A DNA stretch of 64,000 nucleotides from IGN2 sp964639955 (GCA_964639955.1 CAZXGJ010000007.1:13548-77547), one strand, 5' to 3'; counted from the first letter of the stretch, positions 51,793-62,252 are shown. The notes: generated by a model from the sequence alone, not told the origin. Numbers and translations are program-made.

Positions 51793-52167
51793 TTATGATT
51801 TAGGTTTTTTAGCTCCGTATTTTGATCTGCCTTTTTTCCTGTCCTCGACACCTCCGGTATCCAATGTACCTCTTATAATATGATACCTTACTCCAGGCAA
51901 ATCTTTTACTCTTCCCCCTCTGATAAGTACAATTGAATGCTCCTGAAGATTATGTCCTTCCCCGGGAATATATGCTGTTACTTCCATGTTGTTAGTTAAC
52001 CTTACTCTGGCAACTTTTCTAAGTGCCGAATTTGGTTTCTTAGGCGTAGTTGTATACACTCTGGTGCAAACTCCTCTTTTCTGAGGACAAGCATCAAGAG
52101 CCGGTGCCTTATTTTTTCCGAATGTTTTAACCCGACCTTTTCTAACTAACTGATTAATTGTTGGCAA
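51793..52167 (-). CDS. rpsL: 30S ribosomal protein S12
   Basis: This 124-residue accuracy protein has the streptomycin-region lysines in TPKKPNSALRK and GRVKDLPGV, the drug-sensitive state. Its TTG start (TTG CCA ACA) has GGAG six bases upstream. It is the first gene of the str operon, with its own promoter. Confidence 0.97.
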   Translation of the reverse strand: MPTINQLVRKGRVKTFGKNKAPALDACPQKRGVCTRVYTTTPKKPNSALRKVARVRLTNNMEVTAYIPGEGHNLQEHSIVLIRGGRVKDLPGVRYHIIRGTLDTGGVEDRKKGRSKYGAKKPKS

Positions 52168-52206
52168 ACAAATCTCCGTTGAAAATTCAAAATTAATTAG
52201 TTATGT

Positions 52207-52235
52207 AATATACTTCTTGAATAAAATATAATCAA
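52207..52235 (-). promoter_or_regulatory. Promoter of the str operon before rpsL
   Basis: On the minus strand, -35 TTGATT (52235-52230), a 17-base spacer and -10 TATATT (52212-52207) form a good sigma70 promoter; the start would be near 52200, about 33 bases before rpsL. An inverted repeat TTCTTGA/TCAAGAA (52214-52220 and 52232-52238) overlaps the -35 and spacer and may be a regulatory site. Confidence 0.7.
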
Positions 52236-52315
52236 GAAATTTCAAGTATAATTATCCCCGGCACCGAGGTGAAGTCTGAGCTTTAATTTGACATCATGTC
52301 CAGTTTTTTCTTTCA

Positions 52316-55300
52316 TTATTTATTAACATTAACCTCTTCTTTGATTACTTCCTGGGCTTGTATCTCGCTTTTTAATGCAATTTTGCTATACTTTTTCAAG
52401 CCAGTCCCTGCGGGAATCAGATGACCCATTACAATATTTTCCTTTAATCCATTAAGCCGGTCAATTTTTGATTGTGTTGCCGCATTAGCCAAAACTTTTG
52501 TTGTTTCCTGGAATGAAGCCGCTGATAAGAAGCTTTCGGTAGATAATGCAGCCTGTGTAATTCCTAATAAAACGTGTTCAAAAGTAGCCGGCATTGCATC
52601 TCTTGTCGTTATTATTTGTTTGTCCCTTCTCTTAAGATCAGCATTGATTTCTCTCAATTTTGAAATGGTTAATATTTGTCCATTTTTTAATTTTGAATCA
52701 CCTTTATCTTCAATAATAACCATGTTAAGTATTTTGTTATTCTCTTCAAGAAATTCAATTCTATCAATCAAGTCTTCTTCCAGGAATTTGGTATCGCCTG
52801 GTGATACAACGCTTATTTTTTGAAGCATCTGACGAACAATAACTTCGATATGCTTATCATTGATCTTGACACCTTGCAGACGGTAAACATCCTGAATTTC
52901 GTTAACCAAGTATTCCTGGACGGCACTTGTTCCTTTAATTCTGAGAATGTCATGCGGGTTAATCGGTCCGTCCGTTATTTTCTCCCCTGCGGGGATATCA
53001 TCTCCATCCTGAACTAATATATGCTTTCCTAAAGGCACACTATATTTCTTTTCGTCGGAACCATCGTGTGCCAAAACAGAAATTTCTCTTGAACCTTTCT
53101 TCCGGGAACCGAATTTAACAATACCTTCGATGTCTGAAATAACCGCTGGATCCTGAGGACTTCTGGCTTCGAATAATTCAGTTACTCTTGGTAAACCACC
53201 GGTAATGTCTCTGGTTTTTGTAGTTTGTTTTGATATCTTTGCCAAAACAGTTCCTGCGGCAATGTGTTCTCCTTCTTCAACTGCAAGATATGATCGGGTA
53301 GGAAGATTGAATGATTTCTTCTCGCCGGACTCTGTAACGATGACAATGCTTGGTGTTAAAGTTTTATCCTTAGAGTCAATCACTACTTTTTGAACGTGCC
53401 CTGTTTGTTCATCAGTAACTTGTTTCAAAGTGGAACCATCAATCAAATCTACAAAGGCTACTTTTCCTGAAAGATCCGACAGTATCAGTGCATTATAAGG
53501 ATCGTGGTGATATAACGGTGTATTCCGGTTAACCTTTGCGCCATCATCTACTGTTAATTCGGCACCATAGGGGATATCATATTTTTTAAGCTGCCGGTTA
53601 TTTTCATCATATATTCCAATACTCCCCCTTCTTCCGATGACTACTTTAGCTTTGTAATCAGGTCCTCCGAACGGATCGACAGTAACTTTTTCGACAAATG
53701 AGACTTTCTCAAATCTAACTATACCTTCAACATTGGTTTCAACCTGTGATTGAGTTGCAATTCTTGAAGAAGTGCCGCCAAGGTGAAAAGTTCTGAGAGT
53801 TAACTGTGTGCCTGGTTCGCCAATGGATTGAGCTGCAATAATACCAACAGCTTCACCAACCTCAACAAGTTTTCCGGTAGTTAAATTTCTGCCATAACAT
53901 TTTGCACAGACTCCCCGTTTAGATTCGCAGGTAAGTACTGTTCTGATATAAACTGAATCTATATTAGCATCTTCAATTTTTTCAGCTATATCTTCGGAAA
54001 TTATTTCTCCAGCTGCAACAATCAGTTCTTCAGTTATGGGATGATAAACATCTTCCTGGGCAACACGACCAGTAACGCGCTCCGATAGAGGTTCTCTTTC
54101 TTGTTCAACATCCTTTAATGCCTTTATTTCTATTCCGAGTATGGTTCCGCAATCAATCTCTGTAATAATAACATCCTGGGCGACGTCAACAAGTCTTCTG
54201 GTTAAGTAACCGGCGTCGGCGGTTTTTAACGCAGTATCAGCCAAACCTTTTCTTGCACCGTGGGTTGAAATAAAGTATTCAAGTACTGTTAACCCCTCTT
54301 TGAAATTTGCAACTATCGGGTTTTCGATAATTTCGCCCGCTTGACCTGACAGAGTTTTCTGAGGTTTCATCATAAGTCCTCTCATCCCGGCAAGCTGCCT
54401 TACCTGTTCCTGAGAACCTCTTGCACCTGAATCGACCATCATATGCAAAGAATTAAAGCCGCCATCCACTCTTTTAATTTTTTCCATAAGTGAACGGGAT
54501 ACATCATTTGTAGTATGAGTCCACACATCTATAATTTTATTATATCTCTCGGCATCTGTAATAACGCCTTGTTCGTGCTCACTAAGTATTCCGTCAACTT
54601 TTTTGTTAGCCTTTGCTATCAAATTTTCCTTTTCTTCCGGCACAACCATGTCTGCAAAGCTTACAGATAACCCGCCTTCGGTTGCATATTTAAATCCCAA
54701 ATCCTTTAAATCATCCAGGAATTTTGCTGTGATTTTGTTTCCCAGCATCATATACATCTTGCCAATAATTCCACCAAAAGTTTTCTTAATAAGAAGTTGA
54801 TTTATGAAACCCATTTCCTTTGGTAAAACTCTGTTAAAAATCACACGTCCTGTAGTAGTCTCCAAATAATTACCGTCAACCTTAACTTTAATTTTTGCAT
54901 GAAGCCCAATTATTTTGTTATCATAGGCAATCAATACTTCATCGGATGATGAAAAAACCAGCCCCTCCCCTTTATCCCCTTCTTTTAATTTTGTAAGGTA
55001 GTAGCAGCCAAGCACGATGTCCTGAGTAGGAACAACGATGGGACTTCCATTTTGAGGTGAAAGAATATTATGGCTGCTCAACATAAGCAAAGCCGCTTCA
55101 AGCTGAGCTTCGTAAGATAAAGGAACGTGTACAGCCATTTGATCTCCGTCAAAGTCTGCGTTGAATGCAGTACAAACCATCGGATGAAGCTGTATGGCTT
55201 TTTCGTCTATTAACAAAGGTTGAAAAGCCTGAATTCCTAATCGATGCAAAGTAGGTGCTCTGTTGAGGAGTACAGGATGCCCCTGTATAATTTTCTCCAG

Positions 55301-56566
55301 TATGTCCCAGATAATGGGGTCTTTTCTATCTACAACTTTTCTTGCACTTTTAACTGTTTTGTTATGTCCTCTTTCAATAAGCTTTCTTATTATAAAAGGC
55401 TTAAATAGTTCTACCGCCATGTCTTTTGGCAGCCCGCACTGATGAAGTTTTAATTCGGGACCTACAACAATTACCGAGCGACCGGAGTAATCAACTCTTT
55501 TTCCCAACAAGTTCTGACGGAACCTGCCCTGCTTGCCTTTAAGCATATCGCTTAAAGATTTTAAAGGCCTATTATTATCGCTTCTAACCGAGCTTCCCCT
55601 TCTGGAATTATCGAACAATGCATCCACGGCTTCCTGCAGCATACGTTTTTCGTTTCGAAGAATCACTTCAGGTGCTTTAATATCAATTAATCTTTTTAAC
55701 CGGTTGTTGCGTATTATTACACGACGATATAGGTCATTTAAATCGCTTGTGGCAAATCTTCCACCTTCGAGAGGTACGAGTGGTCTAAGCTCAGGGGGAA
55801 TAACCGGTATATAGCTTAAAACCATCCACTCAGGTTTGTTTTCTACTTTTATGTTTTCGTGTTTGAATGCTTCAATTACTCTGAGACGTTTCAGTAAATC
55901 AGCCTTTTTTTGCTGACTTGTTTCAATTTTAACCTGCTCCCTAAGTTCTACCGATAGTGCTTCAACATTTGTATTTTTAAGTATATTTTTTACAGCATCA
56001 CCACCAATCTTGGCAACAAATTTATCCGGATGTGTGTCTTCAAGCTTCTGATTTTCAGGGGGTAACGAGTTAAGCACTTCAAAATATTGATCCTCAGAAA
56101 TTAGATCTCTTTTGTTTAACCCGGTTGTACCCGGATTGATAACTATATAAGATTCGTAATAAATTACTTTTTCAAGTTCCTTAAGGCTGAGACCAATAAT
56201 ATTACCGATTTTTGAAGGTTGTGCTCTAAAGAACCAAATATGAACAACAGGTACAGCAAGTGCAATATGCCCCATTCTTTCTCTTCGAACACTTTTTTGG
56301 GTAACTTCCACGCCGCAGCGATCGCAGATAATTCCTTTATATCTTATGCGTTTATATTTTCCGCAGAAACATTCCCAATCCCTTGTTGGTCCAAAAATCT
56401 TTTCACAGAACAGACCATCTTTCTCAGGTCTGAATGATCTATAATTTATAGTTTCCGGTTTGGTTACTTCACCATAAGATCTGGATAGAATATCATCGGG
56501 ACTAGCAAGGCTGATAGTGATACTTTCAATATCCATCATTGCATGCTCTTGAAATCTAAATGCCAT
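52316..56566 (-). CDS. rpoC: DNA-directed RNA polymerase subunit beta-prime
   Basis: This is the 1416-residue catalytic subunit. It has the active-site NADFDGDQMAVH, the N-terminal zinc site (CFCGKYKRIRYKGIICDRCG) and the second zinc site (CESKRGVCAKCYGRN). It is one intact chain, not split, and lies 44 bases after rpoB. No large lineage-specific insertion is obvious by eye. Confidence 0.98.
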   Translation of the reverse strand: MAFRFQEHAMMDIESITISLASPDDILSRSYGEVTKPETINYRSFRPEKDGLFCEKIFGPTRDWECFCGKYKRIRYKGIICDRCGVEVTQKSVRRERMGHIALAVPVVHIWFFRAQPSKIGNIIGLSLKELEKVIYYESYIVINPGTTGLNKRDLISEDQYFEVLNSLPPENQKLEDTHPDKFVAKIGGDAVKNILKNTNVEALSVELREQVKIETSQQKKADLLKRLRVIEAFKHENIKVENKPEWMVLSYIPVIPPELRPLVPLEGGRFATSDLNDLYRRVIIRNNRLKRLIDIKAPEVILRNEKRMLQEAVDALFDNSRRGSSVRSDNNRPLKSLSDMLKGKQGRFRQNLLGKRVDYSGRSVIVVGPELKLHQCGLPKDMAVELFKPFIIRKLIERGHNKTVKSARKVVDRKDPIIWDILEKIIQGHPVLLNRAPTLHRLGIQAFQPLLIDEKAIQLHPMVCTAFNADFDGDQMAVHVPLSYEAQLEAALLMLSSHNILSPQNGSPIVVPTQDIVLGCYYLTKLKEGDKGEGLVFSSSDEVLIAYDNKIIGLHAKIKVKVDGNYLETTTGRVIFNRVLPKEMGFINQLLIKKTFGGIIGKMYMMLGNKITAKFLDDLKDLGFKYATEGGLSVSFADMVVPEEKENLIAKANKKVDGILSEHEQGVITDAERYNKIIDVWTHTTNDVSRSLMEKIKRVDGGFNSLHMMVDSGARGSQEQVRQLAGMRGLMMKPQKTLSGQAGEIIENPIVANFKEGLTVLEYFISTHGARKGLADTALKTADAGYLTRRLVDVAQDVIITEIDCGTILGIEIKALKDVEQEREPLSERVTGRVAQEDVYHPITEELIVAAGEIISEDIAEKIEDANIDSVYIRTVLTCESKRGVCAKCYGRNLTTGKLVEVGEAVGIIAAQSIGEPGTQLTLRTFHLGGTSSRIATQSQVETNVEGIVRFEKVSFVEKVTVDPFGGPDYKAKVVIGRRGSIGIYDENNRQLKKYDIPYGAELTVDDGAKVNRNTPLYHHDPYNALILSDLSGKVAFVDLIDGSTLKQVTDEQTGHVQKVVIDSKDKTLTPSIVIVTESGEKKSFNLPTRSYLAVEEGEHIAAGTVLAKISKQTTKTRDITGGLPRVTELFEARSPQDPAVISDIEGIVKFGSRKKGSREISVLAHDGSDEKKYSVPLGKHILVQDGDDIPAGEKITDGPINPHDILRIKGTSAVQEYLVNEIQDVYRLQGVKINDKHIEVIVRQMLQKISVVSPGDTKFLEEDLIDRIEFLEENNKILNMVIIEDKGDSKLKNGQILTISKLREINADLKRRDKQIITTRDAMPATFEHVLLGITQAALSTESFLSAASFQETTKVLANAATQSKIDRLNGLKENIVMGHLIPAGTGLKKYSKIALKSEIQAQEVIKEEVNVNK

Positions 56567-56610
56567 TTTTAAATTCTCCTAGATTCTTTTTAAAAGTTAA
56601 TACCAAAGTG

Positions 56611-59600
56611 TTAATTTATAGTTAAATCAAGACCCAAGCCCTGAAGTTCTTTTATTAACACATTAAAAGATTCGGGAATATTAGGTTGAAGTAAATTATC
56701 GCCTTTAACAACAGCTTCGTAAGCTTTTGCTCTACCGGCAACATCATCACTTTTTATCGTTAAAATTTCCTGTAGTGCATAAGCAGCGCCATAACCTTCG
56801 AGCGCCCAAACTTCCATCTCACCAAAACGCTGACCGCCAAACTGTGCTTTTCCGCCAAGCGGCTGTTGAGTTATAAGCGAGTAAGGACCAATTGAACGGG
56901 CATGTATTTTATCATCAACCAGATGGCTTAATTTCATCATATAAATAACGCCACAGGTAACTTTCTGATGAAATTTTTCACCGGTTCTTCCATCATATAA
57001 ATCTGTTTTACTTCCCGCATCCAAGTTGGCTTTTTTTAACCATTCTTCAACATCTTCTACTTTAGCACCGTCAAATATGGGGGTAGAAAACTTTACACCC
57101 AGCTGCTGACCGACCCAGCCAAGAGCCGTTTCGTACAATTGACCTAAATTCATTCTGGATGGAACTCCAAGTGGATTTAATATTATATCCACGGGTCTTC
57201 CATCAGGTAAGAAAGGCATATCTTCTTCAGGAACTACTTTGGCAACTACACCTTTGTTACCATGCCTACCAGCCATTTTATCGCCAACAGATAGTTTTCT
57301 TTTCTTAGCAACATAGACCTTTGCAAGCTGCACTATACCGGGAGGTAGTTCATCGCCGCTGGCAATTTTTATTTTTTCTCTTTTCAGGTCTTCGTTTATC
57401 TCAGCCAAATGCTCAAAATAATTTTTATATAATGTTTTTATGTGAGTATTAGTTTTTTTGCTGTCAAACCAATCAAGTGTATAGTCTAGTTTAGTTATAT
57501 CTTCAATTGATTTGAAAGTTGTATCTTTAATTATAGTTCCGCTTCTTAAAGCTACACTTCCATCGAGGTCTCTAATACCAGATGTAGTTAATCCTTCTGT
57601 TAACTTTGTTAGCTTTTCTACCAGCTTTTCATAGTGCTCTTTAATTTTTACATTATGAGTACGCTCAAGATTTTCAACTGATAATTTTTCTAATTTTTTA
57701 GTTTCTATATCGCGTGTTTTTCTGCTGAACAACCTTGTTTTAATTACAATTCCATGCAAGCCGGGGGGTGCTTTCAACGAGGCATCTTTTACATCTCCGG
57801 CTTTATCACCAAAAATTGCTCTAAGCAATTTTTCTTCAGGAGTAGGATCGGTTTCGCCCTTAGGTGTAATCTTACCAATTAAGATATCCCCCTCCCTTAC
57901 CTCGGCGCCTTCTCTAACGATACCATTTTCATCCAAATTTCTTACTGCTTCTTCACTAACATTTGGTATTTCCCTTGTCAATTCTTCTTCGCCGCGCTTT
58001 GTTTCTCTAACCTGCAATTCAAATTCTTCTATATGTATCGAAGTAAATTCATCATCTCTCACAAGGCGCTCGTTAACTATGATAGCATCTTCAAAATTGT
58101 AGCCGCGCCAGGGCATAAAGGCAACCATCACATTTCTTCCGAGAGCTAATTCACCATGATCGGTTGCGTGTCCATCAGCAAGTACATCCCCGGCATTAAT
58201 TTTCTGCCCTTCATAAACAACCGGTTTTTGATTTATGCAGGTTTCCTGGTTTGTTCCTTTGAACTTTAAGAGATTGTAGGTTACTCTTCTTATATCGTTA
58301 AAAGATGTAATAGCTTCAATACTGTTTGGATTAATATCATACTTGACAATTATTTTATCAGCATCAACATATTCAATTACACCACTGTTTTCCGCAACCA
58401 GCATGGCGCGTGAATCGTGCGCAACTTTTCCTTCCATACCGGTACCCACTAAAGGTGCTTTCGGACTTAGCAATGGCACAGCCTGGCGCTGCATATTAGA
58501 GCCCATCAATGCCCTGTTTGCGTCATCATGCTCTAAAAATGGTATCAAAGCAGCAGCAGGGCTAACGAGTTGTGAGGGTGCGACATCCATAAATTGAATC
58601 TGATCTGGAGGCACAATTGGAAATTCACCTTTGAATCTTGATTTTACTCTATCCTTTACAAATCTTCCCTGTTCATCTAAAATAGCATTTGCTTGAGCAA
58701 TGGTTACCACATCCTCTTGTTCAGCACTTAAGAATTCAACTTCATTTGTAACTTTTCCTTTATGAACTTTTCTGTATGGTGTTTCAAGGAAACCATATCG
58801 ATTTACCCTTGCGTAAATTGTTAATGAGGAAATCAGGCCAATGTTGGGTCCTTCGGGAGTTTCGATCGGGCAAAGCCTCCCGTAGTGTGTATAATGAACA
58901 TCTCTTACCTCAAAACCTGCTCTCTCACGCGTTAGACCACCGGGTCCTAATGCAGACATTCTTCTTTTATGTGTTAATTCAGCGAGAGGATTAGTCTGAT
59001 CCATAAATTGTGATAATTGATTTGTACCGAAGAACGCATTTATAACGCTGCTGATAGTTCTTGCATTCACTAAATCCTGAGGAGTAAAATTCTCTGTATC
59101 CCTCATATTCATGCGTTCTTTAATTGTTCTTGCCATCCGTGCCATACCAACATTAAATTGCTGGCTTAATTGCTCACCAACGGTTCTTACTCTTCTGTTA
59201 CCTAAATGATCAATATCGTCAACGGCTTCATTTCCATTTTTCAATTTCATGATATGTTTTATTATTTCAATGATATCCTGGACGGTTAAAACTGTGGTTG
59301 TCTCCGGAATATCAAGATTAAGCTTATCGTTCATCCTATGACGGCCTACATCGCCAAGGTCGTAACGCTTATCGTTAAAAAACAATTTTTCTATTAAAGC
59401 TTCAGCTGTTTCAAGATCCGGTGCTTCGCCGGAACGAAGCTGACGGTAGATAGCAAATAATGCTTCTTCTTTAGATTGAGCTGTATCTTTTCTGAGAGTA
59501 TTTACAATCAAATCCTGATCAGCAAGAGTTTCGTTAGTTAAGAATTTAATTGTTTCAAGTTCGGCTTCCTCCAGTCTTTTAAGGTCTTCCTCTGTTAAAG

Positions 59601-60369
59601 CGCTGCCGCGATTAAGGAAAATTTCACCAGAGGCCATATCGAAAACATCGCTGGCAATAATTCTGCCTAAATAGTATTCCAGCTTTGCTTTTTCAACATT
59701 CACTACTTCAACAAGATTAAAAAGGTTTAAAATATCATCATCACTTGCATAACCGAGAGCCCGGAGAAGTGTTGTGGAAGGGAATTTTTTCCTTCTATCG
59801 ATATAGACATAAAGAACGTTATTAATATCGGTGGCAAATTCAACCCAGGAGCCGCGCAATGGAATAATTCTAGCCGAATAAATCGGGGTCCCGTTTGGAT
59901 GGATGGTTTCAGCAAAAGCAACACCGGGAGAGCGATGCAGCTGAGAAACTACAACTCTTTCAGCACCGTTAATAATAAATGTTCCTTTCTCTGTCATGAA
60001 GGGAACATTGCCTAAATACACTTCCTGTTCAACGCTGTTAACAAATTCTTCCGTATCAGGATCCTTTGTAGAAAGCCGTAATTTGGCTTTTAAGGGTGCT
60101 GCGAATGATAATCCCCTTTCCATACATTCTTCAACAGAAAACCTGGCTTTCTCGATATTATATTCTATGAAATCGAGCCTGTAGTTTTCTTTGTTATCAA
60201 AAATCGGAAAATTATCTAAAAAGACTTTTTGGAGCCCTTTTATCTCTCTATTTTCAGGCAGTACTTTTAGCTGGATAAAATCTTCAAAAGTCTCACTCTG
60301 GATATTCAGAAGATCGGGTACATCCAGCACAGGTATTATGCTGCCGAAAGATATTCTTTGGTTATCCAA
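56611..60369 (-). CDS. rpoB: DNA-directed RNA polymerase subunit beta
   Basis: This 1252-residue beta subunit starts at TTG with AGGAG eight bases upstream. The rifampicin region reads QLSQFMDQTNPLAELTHKRR followed by MSALGPGG, with the sensitive Asp, His and Ser residues. The C-terminal GGKAQFGGQRFGEMEVWALEGYGA is typical. It follows rplL by 132 bases that hold an attenuator-like hairpin. Confidence 0.98.
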   Translation of the reverse strand: MDNQRISFGSIIPVLDVPDLLNIQSETFEDFIQLKVLPENREIKGLQKVFLDNFPIFDNKENYRLDFIEYNIEKARFSVEECMERGLSFAAPLKAKLRLSTKDPDTEEFVNSVEQEVYLGNVPFMTEKGTFIINGAERVVVSQLHRSPGVAFAETIHPNGTPIYSARIIPLRGSWVEFATDINNVLYVYIDRRKKFPSTTLLRALGYASDDDILNLFNLVEVVNVEKAKLEYYLGRIIASDVFDMASGEIFLNRGSALTEEDLKRLEEAELETIKFLTNETLADQDLIVNTLRKDTAQSKEEALFAIYRQLRSGEAPDLETAEALIEKLFFNDKRYDLGDVGRHRMNDKLNLDIPETTTVLTVQDIIEIIKHIMKLKNGNEAVDDIDHLGNRRVRTVGEQLSQQFNVGMARMARTIKERMNMRDTENFTPQDLVNARTISSVINAFFGTNQLSQFMDQTNPLAELTHKRRMSALGPGGLTRERAGFEVRDVHYTHYGRLCPIETPEGPNIGLISSLTIYARVNRYGFLETPYRKVHKGKVTNEVEFLSAEQEDVVTIAQANAILDEQGRFVKDRVKSRFKGEFPIVPPDQIQFMDVAPSQLVSPAAALIPFLEHDDANRALMGSNMQRQAVPLLSPKAPLVGTGMEGKVAHDSRAMLVAENSGVIEYVDADKIIVKYDINPNSIEAITSFNDIRRVTYNLLKFKGTNQETCINQKPVVYEGQKINAGDVLADGHATDHGELALGRNVMVAFMPWRGYNFEDAIIVNERLVRDDEFTSIHIEEFELQVRETKRGEEELTREIPNVSEEAVRNLDENGIVREGAEVREGDILIGKITPKGETDPTPEEKLLRAIFGDKAGDVKDASLKAPPGLHGIVIKTRLFSRKTRDIETKKLEKLSVENLERTHNVKIKEHYEKLVEKLTKLTEGLTTSGIRDLDGSVALRSGTIIKDTTFKSIEDITKLDYTLDWFDSKKTNTHIKTLYKNYFEHLAEINEDLKREKIKIASGDELPPGIVQLAKVYVAKKRKLSVGDKMAGRHGNKGVVAKVVPEEDMPFLPDGRPVDIILNPLGVPSRMNLGQLYETALGWVGQQLGVKFSTPIFDGAKVEDVEEWLKKANLDAGSKTDLYDGRTGEKFHQKVTCGVIYMMKLSHLVDDKIHARSIGPYSLITQQPLGGKAQFGGQRFGEMEVWALEGYGAAYALQEILTIKSDDVAGRAKAYEAVVKGDNLLQPNIPESFNVLIKELQGLGLDLTIN

Positions 60370-60432
60370 TTGTTCTTCTCCTATAAGTTTTTATAAATTC
60401 TTTTTCATTAGGTGCCAGTACAAAATAAATGC

Positions 60433-60463
60433 AAAAAGCGATAAGCCGTAAATCTGGCTTATC
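60433..60463 (-). terminator. Attenuator-like terminator between rplL and rpoB
   Basis: On the minus strand GATAAGCC and GGCTTATC form a perfect 8-bp stem with an 8-base loop, followed by GCTTTTTGC. It sits 38 bases after rplL and about 65 before rpoB. This matches the long-known pattern of a partial terminator that sets the ratio of L7/L12 to RNA polymerase. Confidence 0.8.
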
Positions 60464-60501
60464 ACCCTTTACAGAAAATTATAAGTACTATACCGGAATT
60501 A

Positions 60502-60885
60502 TTATTTCAGTGTTACGGTTGCGCCCGCTTCTTCGAATTCTTTTTTAAGTTTTTCGGCTTCTTCTTTAGGAATCGCTTCTTTTACAGTATTCGGTGCATT
60601 GTCCACCAAATCTTTTGCTTCTTTAAGTCCAAGGCCCGTATGAGCTCTTACTACCTTAATAACATTAATTTTTTTCTCACCGGCAGCTTGTAATATTACA
60701 TCGAATTCAGTTTTTTCTTCAACTGCTGCGGCTTCGGCTCCGCCAGCAGTAACAGTGCCGGCCATCATAACAGGTGCAGCGGCCGTAACACCGAATTCAT
60801 CTTCTAAGGCTTTTTTTAATTCAGCAGCTTCCATTAAAGACATGCCTTTTATCAAGTCTAATGCTTGAGTAACTTTTTCTGACAT
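60502..60885 (-). CDS. rplL: 50S ribosomal protein L7/L12
   Basis: This 127-residue stalk protein has an N-terminal dimerisation helix (VTQALDLIKGMSLMEAAELKKAL), an Ala-rich hinge with EAAAVEEKTEF, and a C-terminal factor-binding domain (INVIKVVRAHTGLGLKEAKDLVD). It lies 36 bases after rplJ. Confidence 0.97.
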   Translation of the reverse strand: MSEKVTQALDLIKGMSLMEAAELKKALEDEFGVTAAAPVMMAGTVTAGGAEAAAVEEKTEFDVILQAAGEKKINVIKVVRAHTGLGLKEAKDLVDNAPNTVKEAIPKEEAEKLKKEFEEAGATVTLK

Positions 60886-60921
60886 TATTATTTCTCCTAA
60901 TTTGATTTTTCTGAAAAAAAT

Positions 60922-61443
60922 TTACACTGTTTGTCTCCGGGATATCTGATCAATAACATTTGCCAGATCCCTTATTACAGCGTTTATTGCTCCAACAATT
61001 CCAGAAACGGGGGAATTAAGGGAACCTAAAATACCTGCTATAAGCTCGTTTTTAGTTGGCAAAGTTGCAAGTGTTTTTAACTGGCTTCCATCAAAGTATT
61101 CACCTTCTATATAACAAGCTTTAAGAGCGAATTTTTCTTTTTCATCAAAATATTTTTTGATGATTTTTGCGGGAGCTACAGGGTTTGAAGTTGTAAAAAC
61201 AAACCCAGTCATCCCTGTTAAATGATCCGACAATTTTTCATATTTACCCGATTCATTTAGTGCCCGCTTAAAAAGATTGTTCTTGAATATTTTATAGCGA
61301 ACACCTTCCTTACGGAACTGAGTACGAAGATTACTGATATCCTCAACATTAATTCCGCTGTAATCAGTTAAATAGACTGCAGAAGCATCGTTTAGAAGCT
61401 CCTTAGCTTCTGCAATTATTTCGGATTTATCTTCTCTGTTCAT
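60922..61443 (-). CDS. rplJ: 50S ribosomal protein L10
   Basis: This 173-residue stalk base anchors L7/L12. It shows EIIAEAKELLNDASAVYLTDYSGINVEDI and ends in the long helix for L12 dimers (INAVIRDLANVIDQISRR). The 76-base leader before it is a place where autoregulation could act; I see no clear structure. Confidence 0.95.
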   Translation of the reverse strand: MNREDKSEIIAEAKELLNDASAVYLTDYSGINVEDISNLRTQFRKEGVRYKIFKNNLFKRALNESGKYEKLSDHLTGMTGFVFTTSNPVAPAKIIKKYFDEKEKFALKACYIEGEYFDGSQLKTLATLPTKNELIAGILGSLNSPVSGIVGAINAVIRDLANVIDQISRRQTV

Positions 61444-61519
61444 AATTCTCCTGATTCAATGTTTTATGTTTACGTATCGACTTAGAAGCAATTAATTAGT
61501 GCGTAAAATATTTATTATC

Positions 61520-62215
61520 CTAACGGATGGGAATTTCTTCTTTTGTTACTTTAAGCCCTGGTCCCATTGTACTGGAAAGGTACAAACTTTTTACATATTG
61601 CCCTTTCGCAGAAGATGGTTTCATCTTAATAATTGTGTTAATGAAAGTGCGGATATTTTCTACAAGTTTATCCTCTTCAAAATCCAACTTACCCAACGAG
61701 GCATGAACTATCCCCGATTTATCAACACGAAATTCTATTTTGCCTGCTTTTATTTCTTTAACTGCCTTTACAACATCCTGAGTAACCGTACCACTTTTGG
61801 GATTTGGCATTAAGCCCTTTGGACCAAGTATTTTACCAAGTTTACCAAGTTCACTCATAGAATCAGGAGTTGCAATTATAACATCAATATCTGCCCAGCC
61901 TGCTTTAATTTTTTCCAGGTATTCTTCAAAGCCGGCATAATCAGCCCCGGCATCTAATGCCTCCTGAACTTTACTTCCTTTTGCAATAACAAGCACATTA
62001 ACCTCTTTACCGGTTCCATGTGGAAGTGAAACAGTACCTCTGAGCATCTGATCGGCATGACGTGGGTCTACACCCAACCTTATCGCACAATCCAGTGATT
62101 CGTTGAACTTAACCTTCGAGCTGCTTTTTAAAAGTTTTACTGCATCTTCTAGGCTATATTCCTTCGAAGTATCGATAGATGTTTGAATTTCCTTTGTTCG
62201 TTTAGAATTCTTCAT
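61520..62215 (-). CDS. rplA: 50S ribosomal protein L1
   Basis: This 231-residue L1-stalk protein shows FNESLDCAIRLGVDPRHADQMLRGTVSLPHGTGK and GPKGLMPNPKSGTVT. It lies 37 bases after rplK. Confidence 0.97.
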   Translation of the reverse strand: MKNSKRTKEIQTSIDTSKEYSLEDAVKLLKSSSKVKFNESLDCAIRLGVDPRHADQMLRGTVSLPHGTGKEVNVLVIAKGSKVQEALDAGADYAGFEEYLEKIKAGWADIDVIIATPDSMSELGKLGKILGPKGLMPNPKSGTVTQDVVKAVKEIKAGKIEFRVDKSGIVHASLGKLDFEEDKLVENIRTFINTIIKMKPSSAKGQYVKSLYLSSTMGPGLKVTKEEIPIR

Positions 62216-62252
62216 TGATAGACCAATTACTTTTTAATAATTTGAATAAATT

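Noticed and set aside
55533..55814. Open frames antisense to rpoC, rpoB and other long genes
   Set aside because: They have no family similarity or ribosome binding sites and mirror the codon structure of the real genes.
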